This document shows, piece by piece, positions 5,888-5,927 of a stretch of 5,927 nt of DNA; position 1 is the stretch's first letter; every line of letters starts with the position of its first letter. The stretch covers positions 1-5,927 of the forward strand of contig SBBK01000016.1 of the NCBI GenBank assembly GCA_005240025.1. The letters are read 5' to 3'. The position numbers and the translations under genes are program-made. The notes below the pieces were generated by a model. The model had not been told where the DNA came from. It made no database searches and saw only the letters and a list, made by a program, of their open reading frames with translations. This DNA comes from an archaeon (GTDB lineage: Archaea; Thermoproteota; Nitrososphaeria; Nitrososphaerales; Nitrosopumilaceae).

Positions 5888-5901
5888 TATCAATACAACC
5901 T

Positions 5902-5927
5902 GTGATTGTTGTAATCGAGGGCACAGA
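5902..5927 (+). CDS. tmk: Start of a P-loop kinase, probably thymidylate kinase (cut by window edge)
   Basis: Only eight full codons and two bases are present: (M)IVVIEGT plus GA-, the latter encoding Asp or Glu. This is the usual opening of dTMP kinases, where the first beta strand IVxIEGxD runs straight into the Walker A loop. dTMP kinase phosphorylates dTMP to dTDP in DNA precursor synthesis. The GTG start has no Shine-Dalgarno site; a possible TATA element lies 27 nt upstream, again a leaderless arrangement. The gene is divergent from hsp20 with only 71 nt between start codons. Other P-loop proteins with a similar first strand, such as dephospho-CoA kinase-like or other nucleotide kinases, cannot be excluded from so short a piece. 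Confidence 0.6.

Noticed and set aside
5894..5913. Inverted repeat TACAAC-N8-GTTGTA around the GTG start of the right-hand gene
   Set aside because: A 6-bp stem with the start codon in the loop could hide the start, but the gene looks leaderless, so the left arm would not be transcribed. The right arm also encodes the conserved strand (VV of IVVIEG), so chance is the simpler explanation.

Overview
The window looks like a chromosomal segment of an archaeon, most probably an ammonia-oxidising-type member of the Nitrososphaerota (Thaumarchaeota, Nitrosopumilales-like). This is inferred from several features: AT-rich archaeal TATA boxes sit about 25-30 nt upstream of start codons with no Shine-Dalgarno site (leaderless-type genes); there is an Lrp/AsnC regulator, a surface protein with repeated immunoglobulin-like domains (COG1361-like) and an ABC1/UbiB kinase; and protein style and base usage are even throughout. 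No mobile element, CRISPR array or RNA gene was seen, and no gene-free stretch exceeds 300 bases.

Layout: (1) 1-151, minus strand: the N-terminal winged-helix part of an Lrp/AsnC-type regulator, cut by the window edge. (2) 152-267: a divergent promoter region with a TATA box for each side and a perfect 13-bp palindrome. (3) 268-3453, plus strand: a tightly overlapping three-gene operon. It encodes a MacB/FtsX-type permease, a LolD/MacB-type ATPase, and a secreted, membrane-anchored protein with Ig-like domains. The genes overlap by 8 bp and 4 bp, and each downstream gene has a Shine-Dalgarno site. (4) 3492-5449, plus strand: a second unit with its own TATA box. It encodes a small two-TM protein of unknown function and then a complete ABC1/UbiB/ADCK-family kinase-like protein. 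The kinase has no ATG, GTG or TTG at its natural start, but a strong GGAGGT precedes an ATC ATC pair. (5) 5450-5830, minus strand: a small heat-shock protein (Hsp20) whose stop codon directly abuts the kinase stop codon. (6) 5831-5901: a compact divergent promoter with an imperfect 24-bp palindrome spanning promoter elements of both genes. (7) 5902-5927, plus strand: the first nine codons of a P-loop protein, probably thymidylate kinase.

How the genes may work together: the three-gene operon reads as one envelope machine. The permease and ATPase would form a mechanotransmission-type ABC complex, and the Ig-like protein could be its extracytoplasmic partner in a cell with an S-layer instead of an outer membrane. 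The divergent Lrp-type gene is a candidate regulator of this operon and of itself. The two-TM protein and the kinase are probably co-translated membrane proteins with a lipid or quinone-related role. The most unusual observations are the probable AUC start of the kinase, the adaptor-like operon architecture, and the two promoter palindromes.
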